Assembly (NCBI RefSeq): GCF_004803815.1
Contig: NZ_CP012544.1
Span: forward strand, 1,488,001-1,552,000
Direction: 5' to 3'
Source of the DNA: Campylobacter showae
GTDB taxonomy: Bacteria; Campylobacterota; Campylobacteria; Campylobacterales; Campylobacteraceae
Length of the DNA: 64,000 nucleotides
Shown: piece by piece, positions 8,150 through 14,459 of the stretch
How the letters are laid out: every line of letters begins with the position of its first letter
Position numbering within the stretch: the first letter of the stretch is position 1
Notes under the pieces: generated by a model
What the model was told of the DNA's origin: nothing
The model's input: the letters and a program-made list of their open reading frames with translations, nothing else
Databases searched by the model: none
Translations under genes and position numbers: made by a program

Positions 8150-8270
8150 GTATTATATTATTTTTAATACAAAAATACAATATTAGTATTAAAAACAATA
8201 CTAGATTAAGCTAGGCTTAATATTATCAATAATATAATTCTACTAGAAAAGATATTGAAACTAATACTTT
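8150..8270. promoter_or_regulatory. Operator-like array between repressor and small-gene operon
   Basis: AT-rich divergent promoter region with several related half-sites: GTATTA 8150-8155 opposite TAATAC 8165-8170; TAGTATT 8184-8190 opposite AATACTA 8197-8203; the palindrome ATATTAT-CA-ATAATAT 8220-8235; and CTAATAC at 8261-8267, just before the ribosome site AAAGGAG (8271). The repeated TAATAC core suggests binding sites for the HTH protein encoded at 7901-8119. Confidence 0.55.
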
Positions 8271-8282
8271 AAAGGAGACCCC

Positions 8283-8555
8283 ATGCAACCAACCAAACAG
8301 AAATTTACCGAGTATCTAGCCAGCTACCAATTTAAGCAAAACGATACCGACGAGGAAGTGAGCTACAAGGTACTTGACTGCGCTTATGATCTATTCTGCG
8401 CTTTAGAGGCGTTAGCAAACAATCATAAGATACTAGAGGCTAAATACAAAGCCGAGCAAGAAAAGCGCGAGGATTTGCAAAGAGCGATCAGGCTTTACGG
8501 CATAGATAGGCTAAGCAAAAAAGAGCTATTGATAAAAGCAAGACCGAGTTTTTAG
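8283..8555 (+). CDS. Small coiled-coil island protein (LDCAYDLF family)
   Basis: 90 residues, first gene of the repressor-controlled operon, preceded by AAAGGAGACCCC. Residues about 31-38 are LDCAYDLF, shared exactly with the 4817-5080 protein, followed by a charged helical region (ALANNHKILEAKYKAEQEKREDL) likely to form a coiled coil. The same ribosome-site block (AAAGGAGACCC) precedes the next gene, consistent with local duplication. There is no recognised domain and the role is unknown; similar small ORFs in phage satellites often interfere with helper-phage functions, but nothing here proves that. Confidence 0.68.
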   Translation: MQPTKQKFTEYLASYQFKQNDTDEEVSYKVLDCAYDLFCALEALANNHKILEAKYKAEQEKREDLQRAIRLYGIDRLSKKELLIKARPSF

Positions 8556-8567
8556 AAAGGAGACCCA

Positions 8568-8810
8568 ATGCAATTAACATTCGACATAGCCGACGAGCTA
8601 GACCTAACAAACGAGATACCAAGCGCGCTAAACGCTATTAGCACACTAGTTTATGCTTTGCCGTATCTGCAAAAAGGCGTAGGAACCAATGCCGCCGCAA
8701 TGGCGAACGCGTCTTATTTCCTAAGCGTGGCGATCGACGACGTAGCCCAAGCCGTGCGAGATTACGCAGACAAGAAAATATCCGAACAAAAAGAGGAGGT
8801 AAAGAAATGA
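8568..8810 (+). CDS. Small uncharacterised island protein
   Basis: 80 residues, beginning 12 bases after the previous stop, with the same AAAGGAGACCC leader. It is mostly helical and alanine-rich, with an acidic N-terminus (DIADELDLTNEIP) and a charged C-terminus (DYADKKISEQKEEVKK). It lacks the LDCAYDLF motif but has the same size and position as the surrounding family. It overlaps the next gene by four bases. I do not recognise it. Confidence 0.65.
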   Translation: MQLTFDIADELDLTNEIPSALNAISTLVYALPYLQKGVGTNAAAMANASYFLSVAIDDVAQAVRDYADKKISEQKEEVKK

Positions 8811-9112
8811 CCATTTTAACTAATTCAGACAGACCGACGACCAAAGAGGGCTTTAACGCCCTTGTTAGGCAAAATAACGGCGGCAGCGATGAGGTAAGCG
8901 AGCAAATAATCTACAACGTGGGTTATCTGGTCTATTGCAGTAACATTTACGCGCTAAGACAGCTAAAAAGCTATCAGGATAAAATCCAAAATTTGCTAGC
9001 CGATAAGATGATACTAAAAAGCGAGAACGAAAGGCTACATAGCAGGATAAAAGAGCTAATCGAGATTAACGACGAACTCCAAGACGAGCTAAACGAAAAG
9101 GGCGAGCAATGA
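8807..9112 (+). CDS. Small coiled-coil island protein
   Basis: 101 residues, starting in an ATGA overlap. The central segment IIYNVGYLVY occupies the place of LDCAYDLF in its paralogues, and residues from about 50 to the end form a continuous heptad pattern (LKSYQDKIQNLLADKMILK, then ENERLHSRIKELIEINDEL), a strong coiled-coil prediction by eye. It probably oligomerises or binds another coiled-coil protein. Function unknown. It is coupled on both sides by four-base overlaps. Confidence 0.66.
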   Translation: MTILTNSDRPTTKEGFNALVRQNNGGSDEVSEQIIYNVGYLVYCSNIYALRQLKSYQDKIQNLLADKMILKSENERLHSRIKELIEINDELQDELNEKGEQ

Positions 9113-9369
9113 GTAATCTAAGCAGAGCAAGAGGCGATAAGGCGCGCGAAGCGTTTCAAGCAGAGGTAGCAAAGAGAGAGGCAAAGGGAATGTCAGACGC
9201 TTTATTTGAAACGGGCTTGCAAGCATACCGCCTCTTTAATTATTACGCCAAAGAGTGCGAAAAGCTAGAGGAGCGCGTAAAGTATCTTTGCGGGCAAATA
9301 GACGCCTTACAAGCCAAAGACGAGCCAAAAGGCCAATACGTTTGGCATAGCGATCTAAAAGGCGCTTAG
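9109..9369 (+). CDS. Small coiled-coil island protein
   Basis: 86 residues, in an ATGA overlap with the preceding gene. An N-terminal charged helix (KAREAFQAEVAKREAKG) is followed by the family core GLQAYRLFNYY (about 43-53) and a coiled-coil stretch (AKECEKLEERVKYLCGQID). It is the last member of the 8283-9369 operon; a strong stem-loop at 9378-9399 follows within ten bases. No known domain; it is likely related by duplication to the ORFs at 4564, 4817, 8283 and 8807. Confidence 0.66.
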   Translation: MSNLSRARGDKAREAFQAEVAKREAKGMSDALFETGLQAYRLFNYYAKECEKLEERVKYLCGQIDALQAKDEPKGQYVWHSDLKGA

Positions 9370-9377
9370 GTTTATCA

Positions 9378-9399
9378 AAGGGGGCTTAATCGCCCCCTT
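9378..9399 (+). terminator. Stem-loop after the small-gene operon
   Basis: AAGGGGGC (9378-9385) pairs exactly with GCCCCCTT (9392-9399) around TTAATC. The stem is strong but the following T tract is weak, so termination may be partial. It lies nine bases past the stop of the last operon gene. Confidence 0.55.
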
Positions 9400-9453
9400 G
9401 AATAAGCTTATTTTATCGGACCAGTAAATTTAACCGCCTTAAAATTTAGTATG

Positions 9454-9514
9454 TGCTCTTGTGTGTCAGAGTTTTTGACAGATGAAGCTCCATTTTTTCA
9501 TGGGGCTTAGAGCA
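9454..9514 (+). ncRNA. Candidate structured RNA (three-way junction)
   Basis: Outer helix TGCTCT 9454-9459 / AGAGCA 9509-9514 encloses hairpin TGTCA 9464-9468 / TGACA 9476-9480 and hairpin AAGCTCCAT 9485-9493 / ATGGGGCTT 9500-9508 (one G-U pair). The second hairpin stacks directly on the outer helix. The linker GATG resembles part of a hammerhead core, but the GAAA partner is missing. It lies in the 268-base gap between two operons. Expression is not shown. Confidence 0.35.
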
Positions 9515-9637
9515 GGACACCCCCGCCCTATTTGTCCGCAGCACGTCATACAACCAGGACGAGCCACAACCTCATCACAAACCAACAAACACCCTAATAC
9601 GCGTTAAAATACCTCTAAACACTAAAAAAGGCAAACA

Positions 9638-9829
9638 ATGGAGCTACTTACCGCAAAGCAGGTAGGGCAAATTTTAAACTTATCGCAAAGCACGCTTACT
9701 AAGATGAGAAGCGACAAATACAAAGACCGTTTTAACTTCGTTTTGCCTTTTGTCAAGATAGGACGCGCCGTAAGATACGAACGCGAAGCGGTAAATCAAG
9801 CCGTAAGCGAGCTAAAGGCGATAAAATGA
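9638..9829 (+). CDS. AlpA/HTH_17-like DNA-binding protein
   Basis: 63 residues with an N-terminal MerR-like helix-turn-helix (LLTAKQVGQILNLSQSTLTKM, residues 3-23) and a wing containing KIGRAVRYEREAV, typical of excisionase/AlpA-type proteins and of Nu1-like terminase recognition domains. It is the second such gene in the island (the other is at 4371). Its stop overlaps the start of the terminase-small-subunit-like gene by four bases, suggesting they work together, for example in recognising the element's packaging site or controlling late genes. Confidence 0.7.
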   Translation: MELLTAKQVGQILNLSQSTLTKMRSDKYKDRFNFVLPFVKIGRAVRYEREAVNQAVSELKAIK

Positions 9830-10275
9830 AAATAACGCCCGAAGTAAGAGCGCAGATATTAGCCAAGCATAAAGCAGGAATGAGCCAAAGAGCACTACAA
9901 AAGCTTTTTAACCTCAGCGCAGGCGCGATAAATAACATCACTAAGGGTATAAGCCAAAGCCTAAAAGGTACGATAGCTAAAGGCACGCAGTATCTAACCG
10001 AATTATCCGATCTAAACGAATACGAACGCGAAGCCGTAACGCAGGCAGTAAGCGACAACTCCAGGGCGGTAACTTTTTTTAAGCAAACTGCGATCAAAAA
10101 CCAAATAATGGCTAATAGGCTACTACAAGAAGCCGGGGACCTGGGCGACATTGAACTACATAGCAGAATAACGGCTAGAAACAAAGAGACGATACTGGGT
10201 AAAAATTACGAGCTACAAGAGCAAGGCGGCGCGCTATTTGCCCCTACTCAAATCATAATAAAGCGCGACGATTGA
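9826..10275 (+). CDS. Terminase small subunit-like protein
   Basis: 149 residues. The N-terminal helix-turn-helix (EVRAQILAKHKAGMSQRALQ, then FNLSAGAINNITKG; about 5-40) is followed by long helices and a C-terminal IIIKRDD, an arrangement I associate with phage small terminases, which select DNA for packaging. No large terminase follows; next comes an unknown ORF. In phage satellites a private TerS redirects the helper's packaging machinery, which this gene could do. The assignment is from architecture and could be confused with another HTH phage regulator. Confidence 0.45.
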   Translation: MKITPEVRAQILAKHKAGMSQRALQKLFNLSAGAINNITKGISQSLKGTIAKGTQYLTELSDLNEYEREAVTQAVSDNSRAVTFFKQTAIKNQIMANRLLQEAGDLGDIELHSRITARNKETILGKNYELQEQGGALFAPTQIIIKRDD

Positions 10276-10577
10276 AAACGTACGACATAGCCCTATTTTA
10301 CGAGTTATCGCTATTTTTCAAAGACGACTTACGTCTTATGGCTCACGCCGTGGCTTATGCGCTAAATCTAAACGCTAAGACTGTTTACAAGGATTTTTCA
10401 TTCGGGCGATACAAGGACGAGTATTTAAAGGCTTTGCTAGACGTGAGCCATAACCCGAAAGAGGCTTATTTAAATTTACTTATGAAGTTTAGAGATAAAA
10501 GCCCGATATTCGACCGCGACGACTTCGCAAACGCAGAAGCCTACAGCGTGTTTAATAGGGAATACAAAAAGAAGTAA
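10272..10577 (+). CDS. Uncharacterised phage-like protein
   Basis: 101 residues from a TTG codon overlapping the previous stop by four bases, so it is read by coupling. The sequence is helical (LSLFFKDDLRLMAHAVAYAL) with no motif I recognise. Position after a TerS-like gene suggests a packaging or replication accessory. Its stop codon overlaps the end of an oppositely oriented tRNA-like gene (10577-10652), an unusual arrangement. Confidence 0.55.
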   Translation: MKTYDIALFYELSLFFKDDLRLMAHAVAYALNLNAKTVYKDFSFGRYKDEYLKALLDVSHNPKEAYLNLLMKFRDKSPIFDRDDFANAEAYSVFNREYKKK

Positions 10578-10652
10578 AGGGCGGCAGGAGTTGAACCTGC
10601 AATAGCACGGCGATTAAGCCGTGTAGCGTAACCCTATGGCACATCTACCCTT
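10577..10652 (-). tRNA. tRNA-like gene, isotype undetermined, abnormal anticodon loop
   Basis: 76 bases read leftward. The T-arm GCAGG-TTCAACT-CCTGC is canonical (GGTTCAAnTCC box) and the D-loop keeps AGGGTTA. The acceptor AAGGGTA/CGCCCTT pairs at five positions plus one G-U and one mismatch; an alternative GTAAAGGG/CCCTTTAC pairing is perfect but displaces the T-arm. The anticodon stem CACGG/CCGTG closes an eight-base loop CTTAATCG instead of seven, so no standard anticodon can be assigned (TAA or AAT by position). No CCA is encoded. It may be a degenerate island tRNA or a frameshift-suppressor type. Confidence 0.5.
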
Positions 10653-10657
10653 TACTA

Positions 10658-10786
10658 AATAGGCGGTGAGACCACCCACACCCTCACACGGATAGACCTC
10701 CGCAGGAACACTGCGTGCTAAACGGGGCGGTAATGCTTTGCTAGGAAGCTGGGTCATTTTCCTTGCGGTCAGACCTTTCGCCTATT
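10658..10786 (-). ncRNA. Candidate structured region upstream of the tRNA-like gene
   Basis: Ends AATAGGCG (10658-10665) and CGCCTATT (10779-10786) are exact complements. Inside, on the leftward strand, are hairpins CGCAG-TGTTC-CTGCG and GGTG-GTCT-CACC, in a GC-rich, ORF-free stretch. It could be a structured RNA transcribed with the tRNA-like gene, or a DNA site such as a packaging signal near the TerS-like gene. No Rfam family is recognised by eye. Confidence 0.35.
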
Positions 10787-10875
10787 CACGGGCAGATTAT
10801 GCCATATTTTTACCAAATTTTACCAAAGGCGTAAAAAAAGCTATCATACTAAAATCTATTTCAAAAGGATAAATA

Positions 10876-11241
10876 ATGCTAAATGACAAGGCGCAACAGA
10901 CGGCGTTTAAATTGCTCGATAAATTTGGCAAAGTAGGCACGTATAAGCGCAAGGGCGGTCAAATTTACGACCCCGAAACGGGCGGAATGACCGAACAGAC
11001 AAGCGAATACAAAGTAAAGGCGTATATCGATAGCATAAAAAGCTATTTAGCACCAATAGAGCTCGGATTAATAAACGAGGGTAACGTCGTGATCTTAATA
11101 GCCGCCAAATCTCTGCCTTTTATGCCGCAAAACAACGACGTGATAGAGTTTCCTCACTGCGCCTATACTATCAAATACAATGACGCGGTATGGGGCGGCG
11201 AGGATGTGGTGCTACATCAGCTAATCGGGGTGGCGAAGTAA
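10876..11241 (+). CDS. Phage neck/head-tail connector-like protein
   Basis: 121 residues. The pattern (AFKLLDKFGKVGTYKRKGG, then YDPETGGMTEQTSEYKVKAYIDS, a middle VVILIAAKSLPF and a final beta segment) matches the small beta-barrel head-completion/neck proteins of siphophages and myophages, which join the portal ring to the tail. It stands alone, without capsid or tail genes, either as a relic of a prophage or as a satellite protein remodelling helper particles. ATG with AAAAGGAT upstream. No further structural gene follows. Confidence 0.5.
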   Translation: MLNDKAQQTAFKLLDKFGKVGTYKRKGGQIYDPETGGMTEQTSEYKVKAYIDSIKSYLAPIELGLINEGNVVILIAAKSLPFMPQNNDVIEFPHCAYTIKYNDAVWGGEDVVLHQLIGVAK

Positions 11242-11392
11242 AAACCGAACGCTACAACATAGCAAGAACGTTTAAATTTAGCGCGATTAAGCCGTATTTA
11301 GCGCATACGGACGAACGAAAAAACGAACGCTAATAAAATCCTAAGCCCCGAGCGGTTAAAATAAGACCGGATTTTAAAACAAAGGCTAGGAT

Positions 11393-11692
11393 ATGCAAAC
11401 TCTAACCATACGAGCAGATAACGCCGATTTCATAAAAAAGGCGAGAGAGATATTAATCACGCTAGCTAAATTTGACGGCGTGAAGCTAAGCCTAAGCGAT
11501 GATTACACTAAAGAGCTAAACGCTCGAGCCGATGAAGCTCTACAAGGCAAAGGGCTAATAGATGAAGCTCAGGCGCGCAAAAAGCTAGAGGCTATCAAAA
11601 CCGAGATATTATCAGACATTGAAGCGATCAGGCGCGGAGAGTTTGAAACGATAAGCCACGACGAGCTAAAAGCGCGGGTTATGCAATGGTAA
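11393..11692 (+). CDS. Antitoxin of a type II toxin-antitoxin pair
   Basis: 99 residues, placed directly before a RelE/ParE-type toxin and overlapping it by seven bases. It is charged and helical (LNARADEALQGKG, then ARKKLEAIKTEILSDIEAIRRGEF), as is usual for antitoxins that wrap around the toxin, although no clear N-terminal DNA-binding domain is recognised. It is called an antitoxin mainly by position. Such pairs stabilise mobile elements in the chromosome. Confidence 0.6.
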   Translation: MQTLTIRADNADFIKKAREILITLAKFDGVKLSLSDDYTKELNARADEALQGKGLIDEAQARKKLEAIKTEILSDIEAIRRGEFETISHDELKARVMQW

Positions 11693-11967
11693 TAAAATAC
11701 AAGCCTAAATTTGAGCGCGAGTTAAAGACGATATTCGACTTCATAGCCAAAGACAGCCTAAACAGGGCGCGAGAGTTTAGGAACAAACTTATCGCAAAGA
11801 TAGAACGCACGGCGCAAACGCCTTTTATTTGCCGTAAGTCTATTAATTTTGACGATGAGAGTATACGAGACTTGATTTTTAAAAGCTACGTGATACCGTT
11901 TGCGATAGAGGATGAGGTTATTTATGTGCTAGGCATTTACAAGGCTAATGAGTGGGAAATGCAATGA
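11686..11967 (+). CDS. RelE/ParE-family toxin
   Basis: 93 residues with the RelE/ParE plan: beta strand IKYKPKFE, two helices (RELKTIFDFIAKDSLNRAREFRNK), then RDLIFKSYVIPFAIEDEVIYVLGIY forming the sheet core. RelE members cut mRNA on the ribosome and ParE members poison gyrase; the sequence does not say which. It is coupled to the upstream antitoxin (seven-base overlap) and to rhuM downstream (ATGA overlap), forming a three-gene operon. Confidence 0.75.
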   Translation: MVIKYKPKFERELKTIFDFIAKDSLNRAREFRNKLIAKIERTAQTPFICRKSINFDDESIRDLIFKSYVIPFAIEDEVIYVLGIYKANEWEMQ

Positions 11968-12971
11968 TAGACACTAAAGAGCAAAATTTTATTATTTATT
12001 CAACTGGCGACAATAAAGTTAATATTCAAATATTAGCCGATAAAGAGAACGAAACAATATGGCTAAATCAAAAACAAATAGCCGATATTTTTGAAGTTGA
12101 TAGAACCAACATAACAAAGCACATTAAAAATATTCTTAAAGATGGCGAATTGAAAGAGATTTCAGTTAGTGCAAAAATTTCACATACTGCAGATGATGGC
12201 AAAAAATATCTAACCACATTTTACAATCTTGATATGATAATCGCGGTAGGTTATCGTATAAACAGCGTAAAAGCAACACAGTTTAGACAATGGGCTACTA
12301 GCACGCTAAAAGAATACATCATTAAAGGCTTTGTGCTTGATGATGAGAGGCTAAAACAAGGCAATAACGTATTTAATAAAGACTACTTCAAAGAATTACT
12401 AGAACGCATACGAGCCATAAGGGCTAGTGAAAAGTTATTTTATGAAAAAGTTAGGGAGTTATTTGCGCTAAGCGTGGATTATGATAAGACATCGCAGACG
12501 GCTAAAAATTTCTTTGCCGATATCCAAAATAAACTAGAATATGCAGTAACCAAAAAGACATCGGCGGAGATTATCAAAGAGCGTGCAGACCATACAAAGC
12601 CAAATATGGGTTTAACGACTTGGAGCGGAAGCGATAGAGGCAAAGAGCCGATAAAGTTAGATGTCGCTGTAGCTAAAAATTATTTATACGAGGACGAGCT
12701 AAACAAGCTTAATAGATTAACGGGTATGCTACTTGACTATGCGGAAAACCAAGCGGAACAAGGCATAGTAATTCAGATGAAAGATTGGGATATTAAAGTA
12801 GATGATTTTTTAATCTTTAACGGCTATGAAATTCTAAAAGGCTTTGGCAAATTTAGCGCTGACAATGCAAAAGCTAAGGCAGAATTAGAATATACGAAAT
12901 TTAAAGAACTAAAGCAAGATGATAGTTTTAAAGACGAAGTAAAACGAATAATTGCTAAAGGCAAAAAATAG
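11964..12971 (+). CDS. rhuM: RhuM family protein
   Basis: 335 residues from ATG 11964, which overlaps the toxin stop (ATGA) and is preferred over GTG 11952. The N-terminus (NVQ-like beta, then TIWLNQKQIADIFEVDRTNITKHIKNIL) holds a helix-turn-helix, followed by the typical RhuM segment KKYLTTFYNLDMIIAVGYRINS and FRQWAT.TLKEYI. RhuM occurs in pathogenicity islands (first named in Salmonella SPI-3) and is often next to Fic or toxin modules; its biochemical role is not settled. The C-terminal 150 residues are helical. Composition is AT-rich compared with the host genes, so it looks like imported cargo. Confidence 0.85.
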   Translation: MIDTKEQNFIIYSTGDNKVNIQILADKENETIWLNQKQIADIFEVDRTNITKHIKNILKDGELKEISVSAKISHTADDGKKYLTTFYNLDMIIAVGYRINSVKATQFRQWATSTLKEYIIKGFVLDDERLKQGNNVFNKDYFKELLERIRAIRASEKLFYEKVRELFALSVDYDKTSQTAKNFFADIQNKLEYAVTKKTSAEIIKERADHTKPNMGLTTWSGSDRGKEPIKLDVAVAKNYLYEDELNKLNRLTGMLLDYAENQAEQGIVIQMKDWDIKVDDFLIFNGYEILKGFGKFSADNAKAKAELEYTKFKELKQDDSFKDEVKRIIAKGKK

Positions 12972-13330
12972 AGCCTATGGTAGCGAAGCGTGAAACTAAT
13001 AAAAAGGCTAAAAGTTTCACAAACGAAGCTTAATTAAGTTTCGAGCTAAAAAGCCGTGAAACATACCCTATTCTTAAGAAAATTTAGCCGTTTAAGCGTT
13101 TGAAACTTAAAAGTGGAAAATGCTTAAATCACGAAGTGCCTATTTTAGGGCATATCTGCGTTTTTGTATTGAAAACTAAACTTTTCATTACCGATTTTTT
13201 ACCGCCGATTAGCTTAAACTTTTTAGTAGCCTCATAAAGTGCCGTGAATGTGTTTTTAAGTGTGTAAAAATGGGCTTTATTTTCTAGAGAAATGCCGTAA
13301 ATACGATATTTAAAGCCAAATATCGAACAA
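12972..13330. other. Non-coding right end of the island
   Basis: About 360 bases with no supported gene. GTGAAAC (12990-12996) and GTTTCAC (13014-13020) are exact complements 17 bases apart, and GTTTC/GAAAC words recur through to about 13110 (for example 13037 and 13063), suggesting recombination-directionality or terminator structures near attR. Confidence 0.4.
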
Positions 13331-13344
13331 CCTCGCTTCCACCA
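13331..13344 (+). repeat. attR core (14-bp direct repeat)
   Basis: Exact copy of the ssrA 3' end (CCTCGCTTCCACCA), followed after three bases by TATCATTTT as at attL. It marks the right limit of the element; the sequence beyond is the original flank of ssrA or a relic of an earlier insertion. Confidence 0.88.
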
Positions 13345-13710
13345 TCTATCATTTTTATGCACCATCAATTACTGTCACAATATTCCAAAAAATATGAGCC
13401 TTAAAACCTCTCTTGTTTTCATTATAATATTTGACGCGCACTTAAGCATGCATGACTAACTCAAAATAACATAAAAACAAAGCTATTGCTGAATTTACTG
13501 CAAGCAACCCATCTTTTAAATTTAAACAAGAAATCAAAGATGCCGTAATCAAATTTAGATTAATGCAAAATTGGATATTTTCGTATATCCGCATATTTTG
13601 AAAAATTTAACAAATTAAGTATCATAAAAATTTGGATAAATTTAACCTAGTTAAAAAAGGTAAATTCGACGATCAAATTTGAGAAAAAGTAGAGTAAAAT
13701 TTGAAGTTAA
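13345..13710. other. Gene-free flank right of attR
   Basis: About 365 AT-rich bases with no supported ORF. The first 75 or so resemble the left-end sequence just inside attL (shared AAAATAyGAGCyTTAAA at about 13396-13412 and 1888-1904), which suggests a leftover left end from an older island at the same site. The remainder shows no signal I can name before the frdB terminator. Confidence 0.45.
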
Positions 13711-13737
13711 ATTTAAAAAGGGGTCTTACGACCCCTT
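13711..13737 (-). terminator. Rho-independent terminator of frdCAB
   Basis: Read leftward, AAGGGGTC-GTAA-GACCCCTT followed by TTTAAAT; the eight-base stem is perfect (13718-13725 with 13730-13737). It lies two bases beyond the frdB stop. Confidence 0.85.
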
Positions 13738-13739
13738 GT

Positions 13740-14459
13740 CTACTTTATTACAGCCATCTTTCTGCGCATATACGCTATCCTGCTTTGTAACGGGAGGTGT
13801 TTAGGGCAGTTATCCTCGCAACCTAACAAAGTCATACAGCCAAACACGCCGTCATCATCGCCGATAAGCTCATAAAAGTCCTCGTCGGTTCGTTTATCTA
13901 GTGCGTCGATTTTAAATCTAGCTACGCGGTTAAGTCCAACAGCACCGATGAAATCAGGCCTCATAATAGCCGTACCGCACGCAGCTACACAGATACCGCA
14001 CTCGATGCAGCGATCAAGCTCGAACACCTCTTGTGCGACTTCAGGCTCGACTTTTTCCTCAAGCTTAGAGATATCGGTCTCGTGGTCGGTGTGTATCCAG
14101 CTCTCCACGCGCTTACTCATCGCGTTCATCCAGTTGCCCGTGTCTACGCTTAGGTCTTTTAGTAGCTTAAACACCGGCAAAGGCATAAGCTCGATCACGC
14201 CGCCTGGATAGTCTTTGGTTAGCGTACGGCAAGCTAGCTTTGGCGTACCGTTAACTAGCATACCGCAGCTTCCGCAGATACCGGCGCGGCAAACGAAGTC
14301 AAAGCTAAGATCCGGGTCAAATTTCTCGCGAATTTGATTTAACGCTATAAAAAGCGTCATACCGTCTGTTTCCTCTAGCTCGTAGCTCGCAAAATGCGGC
14401 TTTGAAATTTTGCTCAACGGATTATATTTAAATGCTTTTATGGTTATTTTTCTACTCAT
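13740..14459 (-). CDS. frdB: Fumarate reductase iron-sulfur subunit
   Basis: 239 residues. It transfers electrons from the membrane haem subunit to the flavin in FrdA. Three cluster sites are visible: the [2Fe-2S] ligands Cys57, Cys62, Cys65 and Cys77 ([10 protein letters not shown]...LAC), the ferredoxin-type [12 protein letters not shown] for [4Fe-4S], and [13 protein letters not shown] for the [3Fe-4S]/[4Fe-4S] pair. It overlaps frdA by eight bases, the last gene of frdCAB, and is followed at once by a strong terminator. Order C-A-B matches Wolinella and Campylobacter. The complex may also work as succinate dehydrogenase; menaquinol:fumarate reduction is the family's usual direction here. 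Confidence 0.95.
   Translation of the reverse strand: MSRKITIKAFKYNPLSKISKPHFASYELEETDGMTLFIALNQIREKFDPDLSFDFVCRAGICGSCGMLVNGTPKLACRTLTKDYPGGVIELMPLPVFKLLKDLSVDTGNWMNAMSKRVESWIHTDHETDISKLEEKVEPEVAQEVFELDRCIECGICVAACGTAIMRPDFIGAVGLNRVARFKIDALDKRTDEDFYELIGDDDGVFGCMTLLGCEDNCPKHLPLQSRIAYMRRKMAVIK

Larger units (their letters stand above)
1838..13344 (+). mobile_element. Integrated element in ssrA (phage-satellite/reduced-prophage-like island)
   Basis: Bounded by CCTCGCTTCCACCA at 1838-1851 (tmRNA 3' end) and 13331-13344; a further TATCATTTT matches three bases beyond each core. A P4-type integrase lies just inside the left end in the usual orientation for tRNA/tmRNA-targeting islands. Inside are AlpA-like regulators, a possible Rep protein, an Abi-like HEPN protein, a divergently placed HTH repressor, small overlapping ORFs, terminase-small-subunit-like and neck-like genes, a toxin-antitoxin pair and RhuM. 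No capsid, portal, large terminase, tail or lysis gene is visible. This suits a phage satellite, but a decayed prophage cannot be excluded. The boundaries are firm; the class is inferred. Confidence 0.87.

Noticed and set aside
9476-9514. Hammerhead ribozyme
   Set aside because: GATGA is present, but the CUGAUGA/GAAA core is incomplete and the cleavage triplet is not positioned.
12980-13110. Repeated GTTTC/GAAAC words resembling CRISPR repeat ends
   Set aside because: The copies are short, irregularly spaced and in both orientations, with no unique spacers or cas genes.
13129-13368. 79-codon leftward ORF across attR
   Set aside because: It runs through the attachment core, has no ribosome site and no recognisable family; it is likely chance.
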